DNA of 64,000 nucleotides from Udeniomyces pyricola (Eukaryota > Basidiomycota > Tremellomycetes > Cystofilobasidiales > Mrakiaceae). The stretch covers positions 683,389-747,388 of the forward strand of contig BCIK01000004.1 of NCBI GenBank assembly GCA_039545295.1. Direction: 5' to 3'. Numbering within the stretch: the first letter of the stretch is position 1; every line of letters begins with the position of its first letter. A program made the position numbers and the translations under genes. Positions 1 to 12,800 of the stretch are shown piece after piece. Under the pieces are notes generated by a model that saw nothing but the letters and a program-made list of their open reading frames with translations, searched no databases and was not told the DNA's origin.

Positions 1-559
1 GGGCCGGCAGAATAAGGGATGGGTGAGGATGGGATGAAGCGTTGATGGATGCTGTTCGTTGCGACGTGGGACTATTATGGACTATGATCAGTTGAGGGAG
101 GACTCGTACTCGCGGCCGATTGCAGGAGGAGGAAAAGGAAAGCCGTCCATCATCATCATCACCGGCCTCTTTCATCCGATCCCTCTTCGTTCCGGCAATC
201 ATGTTGTCATTGCCACGGACATATATATATGTGTGTATATGTATTATGCATCATGATCAATTCATCATCATGTATCATGACAACGCTCCATCACCTTTGC
301 CTCATCAACCGGCTTGCCTCAATTATTCACATCGTCTAAATGTACCATCCTTGCTTGCCCTGTTTCAGCTCCCCTCCCAACTCAACTGTCCTCGAAATCA
401 AACACGGCCTCACCCTTCATGAGAATCCGGGTGCGATATTCCGGCCATATCATACAAATCACTCATCTCATCATTCGTCAACGTCGACCGGTCCATACGC
501 CGTCACGATCACCATCCTTCATCCAAATCTCTGTCCCTCCTTTCGGTCGCTCACATCCT
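1..559. other. intergenic, no gene seen
   Basis: Only short overlapping ORFs without conserved motifs are present. There is a small TA-rich stretch near 220-245. This is the 3' flank of the minus-strand PhzF-family gene. I see nothing else to annotate. Confidence 0.5.
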
Positions 560-1889
560 TCACAACGGAGGCACAGAAATCCAACCCTCCCCAACCTTGG
601 CGACAGTTCCGCCCACTCGGCACTCTCCGATGACGCCAGCCGTGTCGCCGACCGTGATTTGCCCGATGAGATGCGCAGGTCGCTTCATCTCGACTCCTTG
701 AGAGGTCACATACGTTGTCGTCGAGTTGGGCGCAAGAGAGAACGAATGAAGGAGAACCGGCCCGAGACTTGAAAGGTTGACCAAGGTGTAACGGGTCAAG
801 AGATGGGAAAGCAAAGGAAGTCGGCATGTCAGTGTGTGTGGTCCAAGCGTCGCTGGGCAGGGAAATGTTTCGATAAGAAAGAGGAAAAAAAAAGGGGGGA
901 TCAAGGAAATCTAAAAGTCAAGAAACACAAGTTTACCTGACACAAGCACTGCCTGTGGCAGAGTCCTCTCCAAAATCCGTGTAAAACATGCGTGCATGAA
1001 CCCTCAGCTCGTCTTGTTGGCTCTCGTTCCTTTCGGCAAAGAACGCGTACACGCCCGAAGCTGCAAACTCTTCTCCCAAATCCTTGCGGAGCGCTTCGAG
1101 GAACGTCTTGATGCCATCTCCGTTGCCCTTGGCGTTCTCGACATCTTGCTCGCGTTGAAATTGGACGTGTAGGAACGGGAGACCGCAGCTAGAAACGCGA
1201 ATCCCCTCCGAGACGAGAGGAGTCGTCTTGGGAAGACCAAGTGTTTCAAGTAGCATGCCAATGTGCGGAGAGGTTGGGGGGAGAAGGGAAGAGAGATGCT
1301 TGTGTGGTGCCGAGAGAAAAAGGGGATCCGATTGGGAAGGCGAGCCCGTCACCGAGACGGTGATGAGACCGGCCTTGCAGTGCTGCCTCAGGTGTGATAC
1401 ATTAGCACCATGGGCATCAACTACAGTCGTTGAGGGGTCTTGACTGTGCTTGGCGGTTGAAACCAGGGATCGGTCGAGGAGGGAGAACGCCGTGCCGAGG
1501 GTGGGATGACCAGCAAAGGGCAACTCTTCGTCGATAGTAAAGATGCGGACGTTGTAGTCGAGAGCGTCATGGATGTTCGGGTCAGGAAGAGATGGGAACG
1601 TCGTTTCCGAGAGGTTGAATTCTAGCTTGGTATGAGAGAAGGGCAAGTCCAAGGTATCCGATGAGATGAGTGTGGTCAGCGAGTATCGGACCGACGAATT
1701 TTACCAACGGTTAGCATAGGGAACTGAGCTCGCACGTGTAGCAATGGTCTGAAGTTGAGCTTGAGACAAATCCTGAGCGCCGTAGACGACGGCCAGTGGG
1801 TTGCCCGTGAAGGGGATATTTGGCGGCAGCGTAAAAACGTCGACGAGATCGTAGGAGAGACGTGTGGGTGGGGCGTCTGGCATTGTCAT
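560..1889 (-). CDS. PhzF-family phenazine-biosynthesis-like isomerase/epimerase
   Basis: Three exons join in frame: 1889-1736, 1621-937 and 767-560, giving about 348 aa, close to the usual 260-350 aa of the family. Family hallmarks seen are an N-terminal start VDVF..P..GNPLAVV, then IATQFNLSETTF across the first junction (the Glu is the expected catalytic acid), then FTIDEELPFAGHPTLG, then DSATGSACV at the second junction, then a C-terminal SQGVEMKRP. PhzF proteins form a diaminopimelate-epimerase-like fold and catalyse proton shifts; the substrate of most eukaryotic members is unknown. The second intron's acceptor (ttcaag) follows a CTGAC branch motif and restores the frame. The gene is divergent from the MATE transporter and shares about 0.9 kb of upstream DNA with it. 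The family is confident; the physiological role is not known. Confidence 0.88.
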
Positions 1890-2801
1890 AGTGTCGATCG
1901 ATCAGCTGGTGGGAAAGATGAAGGAGCTAGTTGGAGATTTGGATGGTGACACTAGGGCCGGCAAGAAGCTGGTCAGATTCATGCTGGAAGATGGCCCATG
2001 TACAAGATGACTCACTCGCCCGAGGTGACTACTGTCCTTGGACGAGTCAGAGATATCGATTGATCGTTGGGGCGCGGGCGGGCGGAGATATGTGAGATCA
2101 AATCTCAAAGCTCGAAGCTGCTTGGGTGGTGATCAGTTATGTACTAAGGCGTTACGCGCATAGACGCGATTGGATGGTACATGTATGGATTATGCACGCA
2201 TGCTCGTGTATGATATATAATGATGGGTGACCGGTGGTGCGCGTCAGGTCGACGCGGTCGAGGAGTGTTATACGTTGATCGTGAGCCAACATGAGCAAGC
2301 AAGCACACGGGCGTTTTTCGTAAGTGCTAACTTGGCGGTCAAGCCCGAAGACAAGCGGGGCTCCATCGATGCATCGATCCATCGAGATTGAGGTGACGTT
2401 GATCATGTTGGTTCATGAAAGTCAAGTCGATCGGTTGGCGCGGTTGGCCCGACAGACAGCTGAGCATGAGCGCATGAAGTGCTCAGCGCCCCCGACGGTA
2501 CTTGTGTATAAAATCTTCGCCCCTCTGCTTGCCACCCTTGAATGAATGTCTTGTAAACGCTCAGCCAGATTCCCTCAAACATGCAGAGAGGAGTCTGCCA
2601 CAACAGTCATATCATGCATGATACACAGCGAACGAGAGCTATATATACGGGCTGACCAGAGCGAGAGGTTTTTGCCGACAACACGAAACGTCACATTGCC
2701 TGGATTCTGATCATGATCGCCCTCCTCCATTCCAGCTCTCCACCAACTGTCAACTTGCCTTGGCTTTCTTCGTCCCTCCGCCCCCCTTTCATCGACGCAC
2801 C
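1890..2801. promoter_or_regulatory. divergent intergenic region between PhzF-like and MATE genes
   Basis: About 0.9 kb contains no supported gene and must hold the 5' regions of both flanking genes. A pyrimidine-rich stretch precedes the MATE start codon at 2802. No specific operator was identified. Confidence 0.45.
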
Positions 2802-5800
2802 ATGTCGTCCTCATTCCCTCATTACTCGGCCCTCGCCGCAACCCTCAACGCAGCTCCTTCGACCTCTCCCAACGCCCACACCACTTACGCCAACAATCTC
2901 GAGGCCCTCATTGCGCGCGCCCAAGCCCACCCATACCCTCGCGCCCAGGAGGACGACCATTCGCCTGCCCCCGCAATCGGCGCCTTCACCAGTCGCAGAG
3001 GCTCTAGACGTCAGAGCGAGAGCGTCGTGGAGGATGAGGAAACCATGCTTTTCCAAACTGACGATATCCCTCCAGCAGGCGGAGTCAGTGGCAACGGCAA
3101 GGGCAAGCATAGGACCATGAGCTATGGTGCCGTCGATCAAGACCGGCGCCGTCGTCAATCTGCTGGGTCTTCCCGCTCGCTTGGGGGTGCTCGAGGAAGG
3201 TTCCGGGCCGAAATGGGTTTATCCTCGACTATCAACGGAGGAATCCAAGGCGATCACCACCGTGGCAATTCGGACGCCACCAACCGGACTGCCGGCGATG
3301 ATGACGAGATCAGGTCCATCCGTACCGTACACACCATCCGAGACACTGTTTTGGGCGTGCTGGAACCCCAGCTTCTCCTGGCCGAGCAAGGTGGAGAGAC
3401 GGCCGATGAAGAGGAGGAGCGGATTTTAGGTCACCTGGCTGGTGGCGATCTCGATGAGGATCACAAGGATTGGAAGAAGGCCCTCAAGGTGAGCCACACA
3501 AGACCTGGTCAGCTGGAGAACTCCAAGCTCGCATCTCGACGCGCGTTGGTCGATGCAAGACAGGAACACTCGCGTTGTACGTCTTATGCAAAGGGTTGAG
3601 AGGTGCTAATGCGGTCGGCATTTGTCTCGTGTTTCTTTCTTCTTGCAGGACGAGAGTCTCATCCTTTGTGGTACCACGGTCCCTATCCTTTTGTCCCAAC
3701 TCGCCGAGTTCAGTCTTGTCATGGCGAGCGTCATCTCGATTGGGGTAAGAACAACCACATCTCTAGACGGAAGACCTTCTCTTACAAGGGTGTCCTCTTT
3801 GGAATTTTCTGATTTTCTGACATCAATCGTTTCGCCCTTTGTTCAGCATCTTTCTTCTGGTCCTACGGACCTTGCAGCCTCATCGCTTGCTTCCATGACC
3901 GTCAGCGTGACGTGCTTTTCGCTCCTGCAGGGTATCGCTAGTTCTCGTGAGTCCATCCGCTTTGTCCTGTTCATGTCCTTTTCTGGCTGTCACGTTTCGT
4001 GCATCGCAAGTGAACGCGCCACAATTTCATCCAAACTGACTACGATACACTTTCCTTTTGGACCCTGGATAGTTGATACCCTTCTTCCCGCTGCCTGGAC
4101 GTCAGATGAGCCCTCGCGAGTTGGCACGTGGGCTCAAAGAGTCGTCGTTGTTCTGTTCGGCACGCTTCTACCCATGTATTTCGTCCTCTTCAACGCCGAA
4201 TCGATTCTTCTTTTCCTCAAACAAGGTGCGCCATGACCAGCTATACTTGTTTTCAAAGATAGGTGCAAAAGACCGTCGGCTGTGTCGCTGACATCAAAAG
4301 CACCGCATGGCAGATCCTCTCGTCGCTGCCAAGGCTGCGTTGTACCTCAAGTTCATTTCGATCGGTTTGCCGGGCTATGCCCTGAATTGGTAGGTCCCTC
4401 ACTATCTCTCGCACGTCGAGTCTTCAAAGCATGTCGCCGAATTGGTTGTGTCTTCCTAATGTACGCTCTGGAGACTGACGATTGATGCTGGCCGGTCTTG
4501 TTTGCTCGATCTAGCGTCCTCAAGAAGTACTTCCAAGCTCAAGGCCTGATGAACGTCCCGACGATCGTTATCTTTTGCATTGCATGTCCCGCCTCGTCTT
4601 TCTCCACCTTTTGATGTGCTTGGTACTTTCGTTAACACCTCGATCTCCCTTATGTCACGATTCTTATCTCTACGCAGGCTCCCATCAACCTCTTTCTCAA
4701 TTGGCTCCTTGTCTGGGGCCCTGATCCCGTTCGACTTGGTTTCCGAGGTGCCCCCATCGCAACTGCCATCTCACTCAATCTCGAAGCTGTCTTCTTCATC
4801 ATCTACGCCATTCGATCGCCCAACAAAAGCGCTTGGGGTGGCTTCTCGCGAAAACAAGCGTTCTCCAAGCTCGGGACAGTCTCGGCCTTGGGTTTGGCTG
4901 GTTGTGGACAGGTCGCTTCGGAGTGGTGGTCTTGGGAGGTTTGCATGGTTCCCCCTTTCTTCTTCCTTTTCACTGCGTATCTAGGACGCTGACACTCCGC
5001 CTCGGAATTGTTTTTATCGTTCACGCTCGATTATCCCTTCTTCATCTTCTCCCTCGCACAGGTCGTCACGCTGGCCGCTTCCCAACTCGGTCCGACTGCC
5101 CTGGCCGCCCAATCTGTCCTTCTTGCCGGATGCTCGCTGACCTATCAAATCCCCGTCGCTCTTTCGATCTCGACCTCCGTCCGGGCTGGTAACCTGCTCG
5201 GCGCGGGTCGAGGATGGGAATCCAAATGGAGCGCTTACTCGGCTTTGGTCTTGAGCGTTGCTATTGCAGCATTTAACAGGTTTGTCTGCTCACGCTCGTG
5301 TCTCACTTCTGCGAGAACTCATCGACGTGAGAAGGGGTTTCTGAAGCTCATGTTTTCTTTCTCTCAATGTCTTACCCGCTATATTTCTGTCTCTCTTCAT
5401 CGGATAGCTTGGTCTTGATCATCTTCCGTGACCAGTTTGCCTACATCTTCAACCGAGACCCTGAGGTCGTCTCTATCGGTCCGTCCATCTCCCTCTCATT
5501 GTTGCCGTACCCCTCCTGTCCGTCTCCACGACCATGGATCTCACCCTGCCCCGCTTCTCCTCTTTCTCTCTGTTTTTCTTCTTGTCGTCTTAGTCTCCGA
5601 CATCATGCCCTACGTTGCCTTCTTCCAGCTCGCTGATGGTCTTGCCGGTGTCGGCTCCGGTATTCTCCGTGTCATTGGCCGTCAAAACTCTGGAGCGCTC
5701 ATCAATACCTCGTCGTATTACGTCTTCGGGTTGCCGATTGGTATTTACCTGTGTTTCAACGAGAGATGGATGTTGGGGTTGAAGGGACTTTGGATCGGAC

Positions 5801-6217
5801 TCTCCATCGCGTTGTGTTACTCTTGTACGTATTTGGACTTCTACTCTGGCCGTTGGAGTTGCAGGTGCTCGCTACTTGATGTTGTTTGTCTAACGTATAC
5901 TGACGTCTCTATCTCTTTGTCACTCAATCTCCTTTCTTCAAACTTATCAAGCCGTCTTTTGTAATTGGATTGCTATGCGAGCCGATTGGGAAGGAGCGGA
6001 AGTTATCCGAGCCCAGGAGCGTGTCGGCGGCGCCAACGGTGGTGGGCACGGAATCGAAGGAGTCTATGAAGGCAAAGATGTCGAGCGGGCAATCCAAACC
6101 GCCGTTGCCGGAGAGCGACAGCGACTTTTGGGCGTGATTGAGGGAGTTGAACCTGAAGAGGATGAGAGAACAACGGAGGAGGAAGAGGAGGAGAGGCGAG
6201 GAAGAGCTAGGGATTGA
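2802..6217 (+). CDS. MATE-family efflux transporter (fungal Erc1-like)
   Basis: Eleven exons join in frame to about 741 aa: 2802-3488, 3649-3744, 3847-3946, 4073-4225, 4314-4389, 4515-4581, 4678-4938, 5062-5279, 5408-5478, 5594-5824 and 5952-6217. MATE carriers export organic cations or metabolites by H+ or Na+ antiport. A hydrophilic N-terminal extension of about 229 aa, rich in Ser, Arg and acidic residues, precedes the membrane domain. MATE-like segments include SLDTLLPAAW after the first helices, an AQGLMNVPT stretch, GAPIATAISLN, QLGPTALAAQSVLLAG and the second-half element FQLADGLAGVGSGILR. The C-terminal tail is Glu/Arg-rich. The sixth intron (4582-4677) appears to be GC-AG, since only a GCATGT donor keeps the frame. 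The start ATG at 2802 is the first in frame after a pyrimidine-rich leader. Substrate unknown. Confidence 0.92.
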
Positions 6218-6861
6218 ACGAGTGGGTCGTGAAGGCTTAGAGTCGAAAGGACGGCATCATGTCTACTCGTAACTAGGCTTTGTTCAACCTTGTTATTATT
6301 TTTCGCTTCCACATGCATCATTCGAACCCCAATCCATCCGTATAGGCTATAGTGTGTTTTCTTGTTCGTCCCGCTTGCTCGCTTCACCCTCCGTATCACT
6401 TCATCTCCATCGTCGGCAACGCTACTTAGTCGATTTTTTTTTTTCGCCTCTCCTGTCTAGTTGCCTCGATACTGTTCTTGTCAATCATTTCCGTAATGGT
6501 ATAGCTATAGCCATCATGTCCTTTTTTTGTCCTTTTTTATTTTAATAATCGTCTTGAACATCGTCTTTTGTCGCTATAAAAAGAGAAGATCAGCTTGATC
6601 AATCATGTAATATCCGCCTTTAATTTGACCCGTCTCGATGTTGCTTACAATATAATATATATGAGAGGAGTTGATTACTACTCTGTACTCGAGAGAACGT
6701 CCTCCTCGACGCGTCGAACGTCGAACCTGCTCGAACGCGTCCATCAATTGAAGCGGTTTCGATTTAGAAAGCACCGTCCACCTTACTGCAACATCTTCCC
6801 TCTTTGCCTTTCCCTCCCCTGTGTGTCGAGACTTAGGCGAACGTGTCACTTTCAACAACCA
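6218..6861. other. intergenic, MATE 3' flank and SCC2 5' flank
   Basis: T-rich and AT-rich DNA between two plus-strand genes, presumably terminator and promoter. There are T-runs near 6429-6438 and a TATAATATATA stretch near 6650. No gene is supported. Confidence 0.45.
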
Positions 6862-9800
6862 ATGTACCCTCAAGGGTCTCCTTCTGTTCACGCGTCTCCT
6901 CATCGCGTTGGCTCGACGACGCCCTCAACGGCCCGACACCTCCAACCCACGGCGGCGCCTCAATCGCCCTTTGGCGAATCGATCTCGGATCCTTCGCGCT
7001 TGCTCGCATTGTACCCGCTCGGAACGCCGTTTACACCCACCTCTACAGGTAAGAACGATAGGTTCCTGCTCAGAGTGGTCGTTAAACCCGATGGAGCAAG
7101 CATGCGTTGGCTTTTAAGGAGAAGAATGAACGGCGGATGAGACAATCACGGGAGTTCATGGAGCAATAATGTTCAATCTCGTACTAACACAACTTACTCC
7201 ACCTGCGTATCTGACCTATCTTACGTTCTTGTACAACGTACTCAATACTCTACCGTCCATACGCAATCTGATGTTCGATCGTGGCCTAGTCGCGTCTCGT
7301 CTCGCAACGCTTACGGTCACCTCGACGCATCCCTCGGCATACCTACCCAATTGGACCTCGGCCGACGACGCGACGCAGCACCAAATCGAGGTGCTGGAAC
7401 GCGGGCCACGGACGGAGGAGGAGAAGTGGTGGTTCGATGAACAAGTCAGGACGGTAGGGCGACTCATCGAAGAGGGGGAGGTCAGGAATAGGCATGGCTT
7501 GTGAGATTCTCCTCCATTCTGCCGCATATAGCCCGCTCATCTTGCTTGCTCGCCCGACCACCGCAATGGGGCCGCAAGATAAGTATTACCAGCACCTAAC
7601 ATGTCTGTTATCGCATTCAATTGCAGGCAACATCATTCCTCGAGCTACCAACCGCCTCAAGACTACCCTCATTACCCTTACCCGAGTCCCAACGGAGCTC
7701 TGGCCAATGCCTTGCTTGATTCTGCCCGATTTCCGAGTTATGTTCATGATTATCCCCACCCGGCACCTCGTCCACCCCCTCATGCTCAACAACAACATTC
7801 TCCACAGCTTCCTTTGCAACCACTCTACCCTGAATCGGACTCACATCGGTTTTTTGACGCGTTCATGGAGGAGACTATGGCTAAGATGGCTGCGGAGCCT
7901 TTGCCGGTCTCGAGGGCCTCGGAAGCTGGAGGAAGAATCGGAAGCTCACCTGCTTCAGCTGGAAAGCGAGGACTAGGAGATGGAACTCCAACGGCAGGAT
8001 CCAGACATACTAAGACGCTGGCATCCATGCGAATCCCTGTCCAACCGCCGACCCAACCCGAGTTTCTACCACAACCATCGCAGATGCCTCAGCAACGAGG
8101 AAGCTCTTCTCACTACAACAGTCCTCAACCACATCAGCATCAACCTACTATATTTGGCCAGCCATCTCAGTATCCGCAGCAACCTCAGCCGCCGAGCTCG
8201 CCTTTGCACTCCCACCAAGCTCAATCACAACACAAGTCACTTCAATCCTTTTCTCAGCCTGCGTTTTATCCAGCTCATATCCCTCCTCCGTCGGCTATCT
8301 CTCCAACTAAGCGTAAATTCCTTCAATCTCCTACTCCATCCCGGAAACGATCGACTCCACCCGGATCGCCCTCTGGCAACTCGGCCAATCACGGCATCAG
8401 CCGTGGCAGTAGCAGCGCTGTATCTTCTCCTCCCCCATCGTCTCCGACTTCAATTTCATCGACACGCATCAAGTTACAGATCCCAAAGGACTTTGATCGA
8501 TCGCCAGCACCGGGAGGCGTCGTGGACGTCGCTCCGAGCTCGAGTGCACTGACAGAGTTGCCATCAGAGGAGCTCGAAGAGAGAAAGGAGATGATTCGGG
8601 ATCAAGAGGAGTCCGAAGAGGCGGATGTCACAATGACAGTTGATGAGAGTGAGAAAGGTGAGGATCATACGATCGGCATCTCTTGGCGGAGTATGACATG
8701 CTACGCGATGCATACACACTCACATATACGCACTCGTTCATGCTTATCAATCTATCTATGTTGTTTCCATCAGGAACACCCCGTGCTCGACCACTAAATG
8801 ACCGTGCTAAACTTCACGAGCTTCTCGAAGCCGTCTTTGAGGCCATTGACGAGCTTCCCCATCCAATTCCTGATGGGATGCTCTCTTTGGGTACGCATCC
8901 TTACCTTTCCCGCGTTAGTAGCGCGAACCTCGCGGATCGACGGCCGTTGCTCAATAGCTCGACTCTGCGGAAGATCACCAAACTGCTAGGAACGGTCGGA
9001 GGAAGTCGAGAGGGCGCTGCTCCAAGGAGGCACGATGGCGGTAAGGCAGAGAAGAGGAGGAAAAAGGACCAGGAACGTGCCATGCAGGATGGAAAGCCTG
9101 CTGAGCTCTCTGGGCCAATCTGGTGGGGGTCGGAGATGGAAGAAGGATCCGGGGAGAAGTTGATGACGCTTCTGGTTGGAGCCATGATGGAAGGGAAGGA
9201 AGTCTTTGAGAGTGGAGGCAGTCTGTGGGCCAATTCAGCTAGGAGTGCATCAGTGGAGAAGGTGTTGTCTGAAACTGAAGAAGGTACATCGGCTGATACA
9301 AAGGGTGGGGCGAAGGGCAAGGTGAAGAAGGCACAGCGGACTAATTTAACTGCACTAGGCGCAGCAGATCAGGAAGAAGAGACAGATGTGCTACTTGATC
9401 GACTTGAGGAGAAGCTCGAAATCGCTGTTGAGGCGGGGCTGGCGGCGGATTGTGTGCTTGTGATGCTTGCAGGTGACGACGTGCCCAAACAGGTGAGGTC
9501 TCTGTTGTGTATGAGAAGTGGCGACATGGGAGAGCCCAGCTATCCAACCTCGTATCCGTATCCGTGTTCTGATCTCGCTTTTTGTTTTTCCTGTGTATAT
9601 CTTAGCTCTACTCGGAAGAGACTATCTTGCAGTGTGTTCAGGTCGTCAAGCAGCACCTCGCAGATGTCATCTACCCTTTGGTCGAAGCATTGGGAGAGCC
9701 TTCTGGTTCGTCAAAAGACAAGCATAGGATATCCATTGTCTATCTCGGCAAAGTATATATACTCACCCCTTCCACCTGTTTTCTTTCCACTACAGCCATC

Positions 9801-12800
9801 GCTTCTCGCCTCCTCTCGGTGCTCATTCTTCCTGGCCTCAACGCTCCCGCATCTCCTTCGAAATCCAACGCTACTTCCCGCACGAAGCCTCACCTTGCCC
9901 ACCTTTCGGTGCTCTTTCAAACCCTTCTTCACCTGCTCTCCCACCTCCAAAGATTGGTGGAGTCTCCCCACATCGGCATGTCGGACGATATCATCATTCA
10001 AATCGTCTACATCGCCGTCGGTCCGTTCTTTGTGGGCGAAGTTGGGTCGGGTGTGGGAGTGGGCGGCGCCAAGGGCAAGACGACGGAGAAGAAGGTGCTC
10101 GAAAGCGCTCTAGCGGCTGTCGGTGGAGAGAGTGGCCTCAGAGGGCTCAGATTGGATGCGTTGGGCTTGGTTCGAGCGGTAAGTTCCTGCTACTATATAC
10201 AGGGGCGAGAGGAAGACAAGCGAAAGAAGTGGATCCGTGACGAAAGGATCACCTGACTTGAGTTATGGATTACCACATATGCCCTTCGCTTTCTTACCTG
10301 GCCAGATTTTTGGCCAGAACGAAGAGCAGAGATCTTGGATCATTCAAGAAATCCTTACCTCGCTCATCAAGCTACCCCACATCAAGAAGGCGCAGAAGCA
10401 ATTCAAGCTTCGCGATGGGCGATCCATCCACATCGTTTCGGCTCTCTTGCTTCACCTTGTGCAGAGTTCGACCCGGGGTATCCGAGACGACATGATGAGG
10501 AACAGAAACCAGGCGCAATCGAATCTCATCGTCCATACAGATTTTGCGGAGGACGACGAGGGTGAGGGTGCGGGGAAGAGAGATACTTCGTTTGAAAGTC
10601 AGGTAAGAGAACATGTCATCTTGAATTTCTCCGATCTCTTTAAAGTTTGTTATGTCAATGAGAGACCAATGATTGACCGGCATCTCTTCATTTTCTTTTG
10701 ATACACCTGTAGGAGAACCAATGCTACGCATCAAGTGTGGAAGCCGCATCCAAATCTGCCAAAGCTATCGCTATCTTCCTTATGCAATCGTCAGTCTCGT
10801 CCCTCCAAACCACATACCTGGAACTCTCGTTGAACCATCAACGTCAAACTAATGGCCTTTTTCATGTGATGCTTTACCTCGCCTTGTCTTAGCTCGGCAT
10901 CTGGCAAGGCTTCCAAAAGCTCCGAGGCCGAGTACCGAGCCGTACTTGACATCTTCCTCTCCGATCTCATCACGGTCCTGCATTGGCCCGAGTGGCCAGC
11001 AGCCAGTCTCCTGATCTCTTACTTTTGTCGCATCATGGTTCGTCATTCAAACTTCTGGCGTACTGTCGTTCCAAAGAACGAAACCTCTCCGTAATGTGTT
11101 GTAAACACCTGTGGCTGACCCGCTGGCTGACATCGAGCGTATATCCTCTGCCATCTAACTATTCCATCCAATCGACTGTCACTCTAGATCACGTCGCTCG
11201 GAGACGAGAAGAACTCGGCAGAGGACAACGCCTCCAAGGCGATCGCCCTCGATCACCTTGGCTTGTTTGGGGCGAAACTGAGGACGTGCGCTGTCGAGGC
11301 AGAGGCAAGGGCAAAGAGGATTCCAGAAGGGAAGAATATCGGATCATCGCTCCAAGAAGTCAGCATCTTCACTGAGTGTTTCCTTGTTCTTGTGACACTC
11401 GGGGAGAAAGAGGGAATAATCTGGATAGGCTGTCCCCTCTTTCAACTTTCGGAAAAAGGCTGACCTCTTTGTTTCCTCTTTTCCTGCTTCTCCTTTTCTT
11501 TTTCTCATCTCATCTCGTTCCTGCATAAATAGCTCATCACCAAGGCCGATCGAAAAGCTCTCGAAACACGAGTCGCGCTCGTCACGCGTTTGCTGGCCTT
11601 CTTGGCGAAATCGAGTGCTGTTGACCCGGCTTTTTCGGTGAGACTTTGGTTTGAATGCTCACTACTACGGGTTGATATGACAGGTTTCGATGACCAATTC
11701 AGCTCATTCTTCCCTGATCACCTTGCCTTTTCGACTCAGAGCTCAAGCGAATATGCATGCGTAGTCTGGGGGTCAGAGCTGAGTGCCGAATTGGCTCGAC
11801 TTCGCTCGAAAGTCGGGCTAGCCATGTCCGATGGTGCTGAAATAACCGAAATTTTACGAGAAGCCTTGGATACGCTCTGGGCGACTGATTCGACGGGGGA
11901 CGTTTTCTCTGGAGGGTGAGTGGTACATATGCTGGTCTTTCTAGTAGAATGGTGTACAGCTGTGACTGATGCGAAATCATCATCCCCTGTTTGATGTGCG
12001 GTCTAGTGCTGCCAACGAGGCAGCCGCGATAGACATTGTCGCTGCGGATATTGAGTCTTCCCGACCACTCAACCGAGCGTTCGACTCGATCCTGATGGCA
12101 ATTCTCAAGGCTCTGAGCTCGTCATCCGTCACGTTCAGAACCAAAGCCCTCCGAGCGCTCGGCCATGTCATCACCGTCGACTCCAACGTCCTCAAACAGG
12201 TACATTGTCTCATATCCACCATTTTCTCTCTCTTTCACTCTTTCGGACTGACAGCAAGGGCAGAATGGACTGAAGCTGATGTTTTTTCTTCGCGTTGACT
12301 TTTTGCATAATTCTTTTCCTTCGCATTGCCTTTTCGTCGTCATGTGTTCACAGGCTAACGTTCGTAAGACAATCAGTGACCGATTGGGCGACAACTCGCC
12401 TGCCGTTCGAGATGCGGCCGTGGAGCTGCTCGGCAAGTACCTCATTCAACAGCCTTCTCTACTTCAAGACTATTATGGCCAGATTGGAGAGCGTGTCAAT
12501 GTAAGCTTTGGTCGTCAAGCCCCCTGTTTCTTCAACTGGGATACAGTTGCACTCTATTCTTGATTGGCCATCATTGATCGTTCTCTCGTGACCTTCTGAA
12601 CTTACCTTTTAGGACACTGGTCTCGCTGTTCGCAAGCGAGTCGTCAAGTTGCTCAAATCGTTCTATGCAAGCACGAATGACGTGCATCGTCGAGCTGATA
12701 TCTGTGTGCGATTAATCGGGCGCGTCGACGACGAGGACGAAGGAGTCAAGGTCAGGAGCGTTCTTATCTGAAGGCTTTAATGGTTATATTCCACAGGGCC

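Noticed and set aside
7566..7626. Alternative SCC2 start at 7566 with a 44-nt intron
   Set aside because: Frame-compatible, but the upstream exons 6862-7048 and 7290-7500 also join in frame through better donors (GTAAGA, GTGAGA) and give an [18 protein letters not shown] block expected for SCC2 N-termini. Kept only as an alternative.
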